Shown: piece by piece, positions 48,955-57,567 of the stretch
How positions within the stretch are numbered: position 1 is the first letter of the stretch
Layout: every line of letters starts with the position of its first letter
Notes under the pieces: model-generated
What the model saw: only the letters and a program-made list of their open reading frames with translations
Told to the model about the DNA's origin: nothing
Database searches by the model: none
Program-made: the position numbers and the translations under genes
Assembly: GCA_902517505.1 (NCBI GenBank)
Contig: CABYCL010000003.1
Coordinates: 1 to 64,000, forward strand
Length of the DNA stretch: 64,000 nt
Direction: 5' to 3'
From: an uncultured SAR86 cluster bacterium
GTDB taxonomy: Bacteria; Pseudomonadota; Gammaproteobacteria; Magnimaribacterales; D2472

Positions 48955-49361
48955 ATCTTTCTATAAGAAGTTTTTGATAGATAGTCACTAAGAGATAAAT
49001 TATTTTTTGAGAAATACATAAACATTAATGGGATTCCTCCAAGAAGAACTGTAATAATATTGGAGAAAAATCTTATTGAGACCTTTCGAAAATTTATTTT
49101 ATTTTTATCAATGCTATAAATTTCAAATTTCCAAACAGCCATACCGAGTGTCTTTCCTCCATGAGTCCAAAAATAACCATAAAAAATCCATGTGCTAGTA
49201 AGGACAAGAGATGGACCAATCCATTTTACTTCAATTATTCCTCCATTAATCCATACAGCGAATGAACCCACAGCAAACCACACACCTAAAAGAAGGAAAA
49301 GATCATAAATAGATGCAGCAATTCTTTTTAAAGGAAATACAACATATGATTTGTCATTCAT
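48951..49361 (-). CDS. RDD-family membrane protein
   Basis: A 136-residue inner-membrane protein with three or four hydrophobic segments. The RDD pattern is seen as LKRIAASIYDLFLLLG near residue 11 (Arg then Asp) and the GYFWTHGGKTLGMAVW motif near residue 65. The family has no settled function; members have been linked to transport. A gene of this family often lies next to lptG in relatives, which fits here. Stops interlock with lptG. Confidence 0.85.
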   Translation of the reverse strand: MNDKSYVVFPLKRIAASIYDLFLLLGVWFAVGSFAVWINGGIIEVKWIGPSLVLTSTWIFYGYFWTHGGKTLGMAVWKFEIYSIDKNKINFRKVSIRFFSNIITVLLGGIPLMFMYFSKNNLSLSDYLSKTSYRKI

Positions 49362-49400
49362 TTTGGTATAGTACTAAATTATTAAAAGAAATAAATTTTT

Positions 49401-50885
49401 ATGAGCACAACTTCTGATTTTCTAGGACACCCAAAAGGCTTATTTGTTTGTTTTGCAACTGAGATGTGGGAAAGATTCTCTTATTATGGAATGAGAGCAC
49501 TTTTAATACTTTATTTAACTAAGCATTGGGAATTCTCTGATACAACAAGTTATTTGATTTATGGAGCATACACTTCTTTGGTATACATAATGCCAGTATT
49601 TGGAGGAATGTTAGCAGATCAAATTTTAGGTTCAAAAAAAGCAGTCACATACGGCGCGATTCTATTGGTTTTTGGTCATTTAGGAATGACAGTAGAAAAT
49701 AGTGAGCAAGTATTTTACTTATCACTTGCATTAATTGTTTCTGGAGTTGGTTTCTTAAAACCAAATATTTCTACTATGGTTGGAGCATTGTATGATGAGG
49801 GTGATCCAAGAAGAGATTCCGGTTTTACTATTTTTTATATGGGTATAAATATAGGTGCATTCACTGCAACTCTTTTATGTGGTTATTTAGGAGAACAAGT
49901 TGGTTGGGCTTATGGATTTGGTGCTGCAGGCATTGGGATGTTGTTTGGTTTGATAATTTTCTTATGGGGTCAAAAATATCTTGAAGGCCTTGCAGAACCT
50001 CCATCTAAAAAATATTTAGAAAAAGTACCAGGTTTGAAAGGAATCACATATGAGTATTGGGCCTATATGTCAGGTATCCTAATGGTTGTTGCAACGTGGT
50101 TTTTAGTCCAAAACTCACAACTTGTAGGTCAACTTTTGGGTGGATTTGGGGTTGTTTTTATTGGAGCATGGTTATTGTATGCATTATTTAGATGCGATCC
50201 TGAAGAAAGAGACCGTTTAATAGTAGTTGGAATATTAATACTATTTTCTCTGATTTTTTGGGCACTTTTTGAACAAGCTGGCTCATCTTTAAATATTCTT
50301 ACTGATAGAGGAGTAGATAGAGTTATTTTTGGTTGGGAGGTTCCAGCATCAATGTTTCAATCTTTAAACGCAGGCTTTATTTTTACTATAGCCCCTCTAT
50401 TTGCAATGTTGTGGATAGCTCTTGCAAAAAGAAATATGGAGCCCTCGACGCCAATTAAATTTTCAATAGGTATTATTCTAGTTGGATTTGGATTTCTAGC
50501 TTTGGTTTACGGCATGAAGTCTTCTGAAAGTCTTCAAACAGGAGTAATCTGGATAGTATTAATTTATTTATTACATACTTTAGGAGAATTATGTTTGTCT
50601 CCTGTAGGATTGTCATCTGTAACCAAATTATCACCCCAAAGGATTGTTGGTTTTATGATGGGGATGTGGTTTTTTGCCTCAGCAGCTGGTAATTATGTAG
50701 CTGGATTGATTGCAAAAGCTACAGCTTCAGAGTCTTCAGGAAACTCTTCTGAGATTTTTGATATTATTCAAAAACAATCATTCATGGACGTTTATACAGA
50801 CGTAGGTCTCATGGCCATAGGATGTGGGATATTATTAGCAGTAATAACTCCTATTCTGAAAAAATTAATGCATGGCGCCAACTAA
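49401..50885 (+). CDS. Proton-dependent oligopeptide transporter (POT/PTR2 family)
   Basis: MFS-fold H+-coupled di/tripeptide symporter with about 14 membrane segments in 494 residues. The TM1 ExxER motif is present as ATEMWERFSYYGMRALLILYL-type sequence (the central FSYYGMRA is diagnostic), and the PTR2 signature FTIFYMGINIGAFTA is clear near residue 150. GELCLSPVGLSSVTKLSP near 390 is the conserved TM10 region. It probably imports peptides whose products PepA could process. It stands alone between the RDD gene and a tiny downstream frame. Confidence 0.94.
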   Translation: MSTTSDFLGHPKGLFVCFATEMWERFSYYGMRALLILYLTKHWEFSDTTSYLIYGAYTSLVYIMPVFGGMLADQILGSKKAVTYGAILLVFGHLGMTVENSEQVFYLSLALIVSGVGFLKPNISTMVGALYDEGDPRRDSGFTIFYMGINIGAFTATLLCGYLGEQVGWAYGFGAAGIGMLFGLIIFLWGQKYLEGLAEPPSKKYLEKVPGLKGITYEYWAYMSGILMVVATWFLVQNSQLVGQLLGGFGVVFIGAWLLYALFRCDPEERDRLIVVGILILFSLIFWALFEQAGSSLNILTDRGVDRVIFGWEVPASMFQSLNAGFIFTIAPLFAMLWIALAKRNMEPSTPIKFSIGIILVGFGFLALVYGMKSSESLQTGVIWIVLIYLLHTLGELCLSPVGLSSVTKLSPQRIVGFMMGMWFFASAAGNYVAGLIAKATASESSGNSSEIFDIIQKQSFMDVYTDVGLMAIGCGILLAVITPILKKLMHGAN

Positions 50886-50994
50886 AGGAAAAAAAGACCC
50901 AGTTAAAAAGAATATGGATAAATTTCATAAACCAAAAACGCATAAAGACAAAACAAAATATGATAGAAAGAAAAAATCTAAAGAGCTTGGTTAA
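50872..50994 (+). CDS. Small lysine-rich protein, 40 residues
   Basis: A short frame overlapping the transporter stop by 14 bases and the dapE 3' end by 17. It encodes a very basic, hydrophilic peptide (about half Lys/Arg/His) starting MAPTKGKKDPVKKNM and ending KYDRKKKSKELG. The segment HKPKTHKDKTKYDRKKK resembles, from memory, small unannotated Lys-rich proteins in other gammaproteobacteria; I cannot verify that here. Such composition suits a nucleic-acid or ribosome-associated peptide. There is no strong ribosome-binding site, so translation would rely on coupling. Confidence 0.45.
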   Translation: MAPTKGKKDPVKKNMDKFHKPKTHKDKTKYDRKKKSKELG

Positions 50995-52105
50995 GATTAA
51001 ATAATATTTTTTTATATATATCTTTTAAAGTCCTTAGCTCACTAATTTTTACATGTTCATCTATTTGATGAATTGATTTGTTTACTGGACCTAATTCAAT
51101 GATTTCAGAATTCATTTTAGCTACAAAACGACCATCAGAAGTTCCACCTTTTGCATTTAACTCAGGAGTATATCCAGTAATTTCTTTTATAGAATTTGAA
51201 ACAATATCCTTAAAAAAGTTATCCTCTGTATAGTATGGATTGCCATTTAAATCCCAATCTAAATCCCAATTTAAATTAAGATCATTAAGAATGGATTCAA
51301 AATTATCTTTTAAACTTTCTTCAGAGGATTCAGGAGAAAATCTAAAATTAAAGGTTAGCTCTAATTCTCCTGGAACAACATTATGAGCTCCAGTACCTGA
51401 TTTAATATTAGAAATTTGAAAACTTGTAGGATCAAAAGAAGTATTTCCATTATCCCAAATTTTATTATTTAGTTGTGAAATTAAGTCGCCTGACAAAAGA
51501 ATTGGATTTATAACTTTTTCTGGATAAGCAACATGTCCTTGCTTACCAAATATTTTTAAATTGCCACCAAGTGAACCTCTTCTGCCAACTCTTACACAAT
51601 CAGCAACTTTTTCACTCGATGTAGGCTCTCCAACAAGACAGAAATCTATAATTTCGTTATCTTGAATCATTTTATCTATTATTTTATCTATAAAACCATC
51701 CTTAGAGGTCCCTTCTTCATTTGAGGTTAGTAATATTGCTAACCTGAAATTAAGTTCCTCAGTTGAATTTAGAAATTCTTTTGCTGATTCGACAAAGGCT
51801 GCAACTGGCGCCTTCATATCTGCTGTTCCTCTTCCATACAAAAGATCTCCTTCAATTGTTGCTGAAAAAGGTGGGTACTTCCATTTATCTTCAGGACCAG
51901 TTGGAACAACATCTGTATGCCCTAAAAAACAAAATAATTTTCCAGATGTTCCAATAGTTGCATACAAGTTTTCAACATTCTGATAATTAATTCTCTCTAT
52001 ATTGAAGTTCAAGTCTTCTAATTCTTTTTCAATCAAATCAAAACAACCCATATCTTTTGGAGATATTGATTTAATTTGTATTAGATTTTTTAGAAGCTCA
52101 ATCAT
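50978..52105 (-). CDS. dapE: Succinyl-diaminopimelate desuccinylase
   Basis: Releases succinate to give LL-diaminopimelate. This M20 zinc hydrolase shows the metal-ligand motifs FLGHTDVVPTG (near 60), YGRGTADMKAP and TSNEEGTSKDGF, a dimerisation lid (about 180-290) and the late GGTSDGRF region. Length 375 is typical. It overlaps dapD by 8 bases in a map-glnD-dapD-dapE string and continues the pathway begun by dapB at 19712. Confidence 0.97.
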   Translation of the reverse strand: MIELLKNLIQIKSISPKDMGCFDLIEKELEDLNFNIERINYQNVENLYATIGTSGKLFCFLGHTDVVPTGPEDKWKYPPFSATIEGDLLYGRGTADMKAPVAAFVESAKEFLNSTEELNFRLAILLTSNEEGTSKDGFIDKIIDKMIQDNEIIDFCLVGEPTSSEKVADCVRVGRRGSLGGNLKIFGKQGHVAYPEKVINPILLSGDLISQLNNKIWDNGNTSFDPTSFQISNIKSGTGAHNVVPGELELTFNFRFSPESSEESLKDNFESILNDLNLNWDLDWDLNGNPYYTEDNFFKDIVSNSIKEITGYTPELNAKGGTSDGRFVAKMNSEIIELGPVNKSIHQIDEHVKISELRTLKDIYKKILFNLNQAL

Positions 52106-53012
52106 TTTTATGAAGTTCTTTATTTAAAGATAATTTAATTTTATTTTTTTTGGCGATTACTTTACCAGAGAGAGAATCTCTGAGAAATAGAAGATTTGAC
52201 TTTCCAGATAGTTCTCTTGCTTTAAAGATATCCTCAAGATTATTCTTATCATCCAATATATTAACTTTGGTTCCAGCAGTAATATAAAGTCCGGCTTCAA
52301 CAATGCAGTTATTACCTAAAGATATACCAATGCCAGAATTTGCACCTAATAAGCAGTTTTCACCAATAGATATTTTTGTGTTGTTGCCACCAGAAAGTGT
52401 TCCCATTGTGCTTGAACCCCCACCAAGATCAGAATTGTTTCCTACAATAACACCAGCAGAAATTCTTCCTTCAATCATTGCTTTTCCTAGTGTTCCAGCA
52501 TTAAAGTTTACAAAGCCTTCATGCATTACTGTTGTCCCCTCACTTAAATATGCTCCTAATCTAACTCTACTTGTATCTGCTATTCTCACTTTTTTTGGAA
52601 TAATGTAGTCTGTTAGACACGGAAATTTATCTAAAGATTTAATGTAAAGATCGTTTTCACGATACTTTGATTGACTAAGCATTTCATCTATCTCATCAAC
52701 TGAAACCGGACCTTTATTTGTCCATGCGACATTTGGAAGGCATGAAAATAATCCTTCTAAATTAATAGTATTAGGTAAGACAAACTTATGAGAAAGTAGA
52801 TGCAACTTTAAATAAGCCTCTTGAACATTCTGTATTGGTTTCTCTAGATCGTCTATTGTCCAATTAAGTTGAATATTTTCCTGAGTACTTAATTTTTTTT
52901 CATAATCTTTGTTTTTAACCTTAATGTCACCAAATTCTATATTAGAAAAGTAAACGTCAAGAATCTCTCCTGAGTTAGATTTATTTGCAATTCCTATTCC
53001 TAAAATCTTCAT
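52098..53012 (-). CDS. dapD: Tetrahydrodipicolinate N-succinyltransferase
   Basis: Succinylates tetrahydrodipicolinate using succinyl-CoA. A left-handed beta helix is visible from about residue 140 (RIADTSRVRLGAYLSEGTTVM; FVNFNAGTLGKAMIEGRISAG; LGGGSSTMGTLSGG). At 304 residues it matches the longer Pseudomonas-like class better than the 274-residue E. coli class, with an extended N-terminal domain. It sits five bases after glnD and overlaps dapE. Confidence 0.95.
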   Translation of the reverse strand: MKILGIGIANKSNSGEILDVYFSNIEFGDIKVKNKDYEKKLSTQENIQLNWTIDDLEKPIQNVQEAYLKLHLLSHKFVLPNTINLEGLFSCLPNVAWTNKGPVSVDEIDEMLSQSKYRENDLYIKSLDKFPCLTDYIIPKKVRIADTSRVRLGAYLSEGTTVMHEGFVNFNAGTLGKAMIEGRISAGVIVGNNSDLGGGSSTMGTLSGGNNTKISIGENCLLGANSGIGISLGNNCIVEAGLYITAGTKVNILDDKNNLEDIFKARELSGKSNLLFLRDSLSGKVIAKKNKIKLSLNKELHKND

Positions 53013-53017
53013 AATAA

Positions 53018-55525
53018 TTAAACTATTTTTGATAAGTCCGATATAATTTTTTTAATTTTATATTTTGGAACCATCTTTTTATTGTAATTCTCAATTTCAA
53101 AAGTATCTTCAACTCTTTCTCCCAAAGTATTAATTCTCGCAGAAAAGATTGAAACATTATTTTTCAAAAATACCTTTGCAATATTAGCTAGCAAACCTTG
53201 GCTGTCAACAGTTTCAATAGTTATTAGATTACGTTTTTTTTCTTTATTTATGAAATCTGAGATATTAACAACTTTCATAAAATTAGATTTCTTTTTAGCT
53301 TTTTTATCAAGGTTAGCAATCTTATCAAATTTTTTGAAATTGTTTTCAATCCTTAATACTAGTTCATTTAATTCAGATACATTAAAAGGTCTATCATGAT
53401 GAGAATATTTTGAGATGAAAGTATTTGCAGCAAATGAATTATTCTTTGATGTAAAAATATTTGCGTCTATGATTTCAAGACCAGAATGCTCTAGTATTTT
53501 TGTTAATTTGTAGAAAAGACCAGGAAAGTCTTGAACCTTAATAAATATTTCAATTAAGTTATCAAATCTTTTTTTACATCCCACAATAAGTTCACTATTT
53601 TTATTTTTAATAATTAATTCAGATTGCCAACTCAATTCTTTTGTTGTATTTTTATTCAAATAACTATCATCAAGGCATAAAAAGTATTCATTAAGTAATT
53701 TTCTTTCTCCCTCGTCAGGAAAATTATCTAGAACATTTTCCTTCCTATCTTTTGCTATTTCAGATGAAACTTTCATTGGCTCTTTATTTATCTTTGATCT
53801 TGTAAGCAAATAGAGATCTTTTAATAGTTGATGTTTCCATCCATTCCATAGGGCAGGATTTGTTGCCCTGATATCATTTACTGTCAATAAGTATAGATAG
53901 TCCAACTTTTCGCTTTGTTCTATAATTAGTGCAAATTCATCTACAGTTTCTTGCTCAGAAATGTCCTTCTTTTGCGATATAGACGACATTATTAGGTGCT
54001 CTTTTACCAACCAAGATATTAAATTTGCATCCGTTTCCGACATTCCAAGTCTTTTTGCAAATTTATAGCTTGTTTTTGCACCAATTTCTGAATGATTTCC
54101 TCCTTTTCCTTTTCCCAAATCATGAAACAAACCAGCAATATAAAGGATTTCTAGCTTTGGTAATTTATTAACTAACTCATGCTCAAGCTCAAATCCACTT
54201 TGTTTATAAAGTTTCATCTGTCTAATATTTCTTACAACTTTAAAAGTATGCTCATCTACTGTGTAGGTATGAAATAAATCAAACTGCATTTGACCTATAA
54301 CTTCAGAAAATTCAGGAATATATTTCTGAAGAACTCCCAATGTTTTCATGGTTCTTAAAATTGATGATAAATTGTATTTGGATCTTAATATGGTTAAAAA
54401 CTGTTCAGCGTAAATTCTATTATTTCTAAATTCTTTATCAATTAGGTTAATATTTTTTTTAATTAATGATTTTGTAACAGTATCAATAATATTTATTTTT
54501 TTACTTTTACCAATTTCAATAAAAATTTCGAATATCAGATTCTTATTTTTTTTAAGGTTTATATTTTGAATACCAATTTTATTTTTATATTTATATATTC
54601 CAGCAACTTTTTTAAAATAATTTCTAGGAAACTGTTCATTATATTTTTCATAGACAATGTCATTAAAATAGGAAAGTGTTGAAGCCATTTCATAAAACTT
54701 CTTCATCATTATTTCCACAGATTTTGTAGAATTTCTTTTGCTCAATTTAGCCTTCTTAGCAATCTCAATTTGGGCTTCAAAATTAAGACGATTTTTTTTT
54801 GTGGTTATATTTGTTGCAAACCTCAAAGATTTTATAAAGTTGTACGCATTTATTGCATTATTTAATTCTCCATTTAATAATCTTGATCTTGAGATTTCTT
54901 CGACAGAACTAAGTTCAAAGCAATGTTGAAGAATCCATAGAGCTGATTGGAAATCCCTTAAAGTTCCTGGAGATTCTTTTAAATCTGGTTCTAAGTTATA
55001 CGCAGTTGAAAAAAATTCACTATGGCGCTGCTGTTGTTCAATATATTTCCCGTTATAAAAGTTGTTTTTTGTCCATAACCTAGAAAGAGCTTTAGTAATT
55101 TTTATATCTATTTCATCGCATGAGATAATAGGTCTTCTTGTTAAATATGAAGTAAATTCTTTTAAATCTTCTTTTGATATTTTTTTGATGTGAGATATAG
55201 ATCTTACTGAGTGTCCGATTTTATATCCTTCATCCCACAATAAAGAAATAAATTTTTCTAGATTTGTAAAATCTTTAATTTTATTTTTTTCAACAATTGA
55301 TAAATCAATGTCAGAATTAGGAAAAATTTCTTTTCTTCCGAATCCACCATTAGCATATATCACAAAATCTTGGTTAAGATTTAATTCAAGAAATTTATTT
55401 TTTATATCTTTTTCTACAATATTTGAATATTTTTTTAGATATTTATTTGTTTTTGAAGGTTTTGAGTATATTTCTTGAAAATTTTTATAGAATTCTTTAT
55501 TGATGGATTGTATTTTTTCTTTCAT
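53018..55525 (-). CDS. glnD: Bifunctional uridylyltransferase/uridylyl-removing enzyme GlnD
   Basis: Senses glutamine and adds or removes UMP on PII proteins. The nucleotidyltransferase site is GGFGRKE from residue 60 with the Asp pair in NSDIDLSI (72, 74). The HD hydrolase domain has AGLFHDLGKGKGGNHSEIG near 470, and two C-terminal ACT domains bind glutamine (FPGLFYKLTKILEHSGLEI; DSQGLLANIAKVFLKNNVSI). Length 835 is close to E. coli 890. It overlaps map by one base. Its presence implies a PII protein elsewhere. Confidence 0.96.
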   Translation of the reverse strand: MKEKIQSINKEFYKNFQEIYSKPSKTNKYLKKYSNIVEKDIKNKFLELNLNQDFVIYANGGFGRKEIFPNSDIDLSIVEKNKIKDFTNLEKFISLLWDEGYKIGHSVRSISHIKKISKEDLKEFTSYLTRRPIISCDEIDIKITKALSRLWTKNNFYNGKYIEQQQRHSEFFSTAYNLEPDLKESPGTLRDFQSALWILQHCFELSSVEEISRSRLLNGELNNAINAYNFIKSLRFATNITTKKNRLNFEAQIEIAKKAKLSKRNSTKSVEIMMKKFYEMASTLSYFNDIVYEKYNEQFPRNYFKKVAGIYKYKNKIGIQNINLKKNKNLIFEIFIEIGKSKKINIIDTVTKSLIKKNINLIDKEFRNNRIYAEQFLTILRSKYNLSSILRTMKTLGVLQKYIPEFSEVIGQMQFDLFHTYTVDEHTFKVVRNIRQMKLYKQSGFELEHELVNKLPKLEILYIAGLFHDLGKGKGGNHSEIGAKTSYKFAKRLGMSETDANLISWLVKEHLIMSSISQKKDISEQETVDEFALIIEQSEKLDYLYLLTVNDIRATNPALWNGWKHQLLKDLYLLTRSKINKEPMKVSSEIAKDRKENVLDNFPDEGERKLLNEYFLCLDDSYLNKNTTKELSWQSELIIKNKNSELIVGCKKRFDNLIEIFIKVQDFPGLFYKLTKILEHSGLEIIDANIFTSKNNSFAANTFISKYSHHDRPFNVSELNELVLRIENNFKKFDKIANLDKKAKKKSNFMKVVNISDFINKEKKRNLITIETVDSQGLLANIAKVFLKNNVSIFSARINTLGERVEDTFEIENYNKKMVPKYKIKKIISDLSKIV

Positions 55526-56292
55526 TAAAGCTCTTCATTTCTTTTAGTAAGGATCTCTGAACCATCTCTCGTAACCAAAATAGTATGTTCCCATTGAGCG
55601 GAATTTCTTCCATCTTTGGTTTCAACCGTCCATCCATCTTTAAGAGTTTTGCAATATTTTGTACCCTGATTAATCATTGGTTCTATGGTAAAGCACATTC
55701 CTTCCTTAAGCTGTATGCCACTTCCAGATTCTCCATAATGAAGAACTTGAGGCTCCTCATGATAGACAGCGCCAATACCATGACCACAATAATCTTCAAC
55801 AACACTGTAGTAATTGCTTTCAGCATGTTTTTGTATAGCACTTCCTATATCTCCAAGATATGCTCCAGGTTTGACAACTTCAATACCTTTATAAAGACAT
55901 TCTTGAGTAATTTTAACTAATCTTTCATTATGCGGAGCGCACTTACCAACAAGAAACATCTTTGAAGTATCCCCGTGCCATCCATCTTTTATTACAGTAA
56001 CATCAATGTTTAAGATGTCTCCATCTTTAAGAATTTTTTCATTACTTGGAATGCCGTGGCATATTACTTGGTTAATGCTAGAGCAGATTGTTTTTTCATA
56101 ACCCTTATATCCAACATTTGCAGGAATTGCATTTTGAACATTTATAATATGTTCGTAGCATAATTTATCTAACTCTCCTGTTGATATTCCTGGAACAACT
56201 TTAGGAGTAATCACTTCTAGAACTTCTGCTGCCAATCTCCCAGCAACTCTCATTTTTTGGATATCCTCAGTTGTTTTTATTAATTTTTCCAT
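55525..56292 (-). CDS. map: Methionine aminopeptidase type I
   Basis: Removes the initiator methionine. All five metal ligands are at the same numbers as in E. coli: Asp97, Asp108, His171, Glu204 and Glu235 (segments LNIDVTVIKDGWHGDTS, CGHGIGAVYHEEP, FTIEPMI, SAQWEHT). Length 255. It leads the map-glnD-dapD-dapE string and is divergent from carA. In E. coli and Pseudomonas the divergent neighbour is rpsB instead. Confidence 0.98.
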   Translation of the reverse strand: MEKLIKTTEDIQKMRVAGRLAAEVLEVITPKVVPGISTGELDKLCYEHIINVQNAIPANVGYKGYEKTICSSINQVICHGIPSNEKILKDGDILNIDVTVIKDGWHGDTSKMFLVGKCAPHNERLVKITQECLYKGIEVVKPGAYLGDIGSAIQKHAESNYYSVVEDYCGHGIGAVYHEEPQVLHYGESGSGIQLKEGMCFTIEPMINQGTKYCKTLKDGWTVETKDGRNSAQWEHTILVTRDGSEILTKRNEEL

Positions 56293-56445
56293 TTTTTTTC
56301 ATTTATATATAGACAATAGACAACTTAATCTATAAAGTACAATTTTAATGTCAGCATATAATTTTAGCTCATTAAAATTAAAAAATTCTTTAAATAGTCT
56401 CCCTCAATTTTTCTTTATTTTCCCTTGTTTTAAGGAGAATTTCTA
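56293..56445. promoter_or_regulatory. Divergent map|carA intergenic region
   Basis: This 153-base gap must hold start signals for both carA and map. For carA a perfect TATAAT lies at 56357-56362 but without a good -35. An inverted repeat AATTTTA (56360-56366) / TAAAATT (56373-56379) with a six-base loop overlaps it and could be an operator. No ARG-box or PurR-like site was recognised. AAGGAG at 56432-56437 is the carA ribosome-binding site. Confidence 0.35.
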
Positions 56446-57567
56446 ATGTCATTCAAGGCAATTTTAGCATTTGAAGACGGAAGTGTATTCCATGGAAGGG
56501 GTTTTGGGAAAGAGAAACTTGATGTAGGTGAATTAGTCTTCAATACATCAATGACTGGTTATCAAGAAATTATTACAGACCCGTCCTATAAAAAACAAAT
56601 TATTACATTTACTCATCCTCATATAGGAAATACCGGAATCAATTATGAAGACATGGAATCAAAGATCATTCATGCTTCAGGCATTGTTGTAAAGAATTAT
56701 TGTTCTAAACCAAGTAATTGGAGATCAAAAGCCTCGTTGGAGGATTTTTTAATTGAGAACGAGATTATAGGAATATCAGAGGTTGATACCAGAGAAATTA
56801 CTACACTCTTAAGAGAAAAGGGAGCTATGAATTGCTGCATAGCATCTTCATCACTGATAACCAAAGAAGAGGCAATCTCAGTAGCTAAAGATTTTGATGG
56901 CCTTAAAGGAATGGATTTAGCAAAAGTAGTATCAACAGAATCAAAATATGAATGGAATAAAGGCATTTGGCCTCAAAATAAAAAGTCTGATGAATCTTTT
57001 TCAGTGGTTGCATATGATTATGGAATTAAAGAGAATATTTTAAGGCTTTTGACTGAGCATGTCGGAAAAGTACATGTAGTGAACGCTAAAACTCCATTTG
57101 AAGAAATTATTAAGTTAAATCCAAAAGGTATTTTTTTATCTAATGGACCAGGTGATCCAGAGCCTTGTGATTATGCTATTGAAAATATAAAAAAATGTTT
57201 AATGCAAAAGCTTCCAATTTTTGGGATATGTCTTGGCCATCAATTATTGGCACTTGCAGGAGGTGCCAAAACATATAAGATGAAATTTGGTCACCATGGG
57301 GCCAATCACCCCGTTCAAGATATCATTACTAAAGATGTTTTTATAACCAGCCAAAATCATGGTTTTGCAGTTGACGAAAAGACTTTACCCCCAAATATTA
57401 AAGTTACACATTTATCTCTTTTTGATCAATCTTTACAAGGTATTGAATTTAATGATGCCCCTGCATTTAGTTTTCAAGGTCATCCTGAAGCAAGTCCTGG
57501 CCCTCAAGAGATTCAAGTTCTTTTTAAAAAATTTAGTTTAATGGTAAGAGAGTATGCCAAAACGTAA
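56446..57567 (+). CDS. carA: Carbamoyl-phosphate synthase small subunit
   Basis: Glutaminase subunit that supplies ammonia to CarB for arginine and pyrimidine synthesis. The class I amidotransferase triad is Cys262 ([12 protein letters not shown]), His346 and Glu348 ([11 protein letters not shown]). The N-terminal domain carries [19 protein letters not shown]. Length 373. ATG follows AAGGAG by 8 bases. It overlaps carB by 14 bases. Confidence 0.98.
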   Translation: MSFKAILAFEDGSVFHGRGFGKEKLDVGELVFNTSMTGYQEIITDPSYKKQIITFTHPHIGNTGINYEDMESKIIHASGIVVKNYCSKPSNWRSKASLEDFLIENEIIGISEVDTREITTLLREKGAMNCCIASSSLITKEEAISVAKDFDGLKGMDLAKVVSTESKYEWNKGIWPQNKKSDESFSVVAYDYGIKENILRLLTEHVGKVHVVNAKTPFEEIIKLNPKGIFLSNGPGDPEPCDYAIENIKKCLMQKLPIFGICLGHQLLALAGGAKTYKMKFGHHGANHPVQDIITKDVFITSQNHGFAVDEKTLPPNIKVTHLSLFDQSLQGIEFNDAPAFSFQGHPEASPGPQEIQVLFKKFSLMVREYAKT

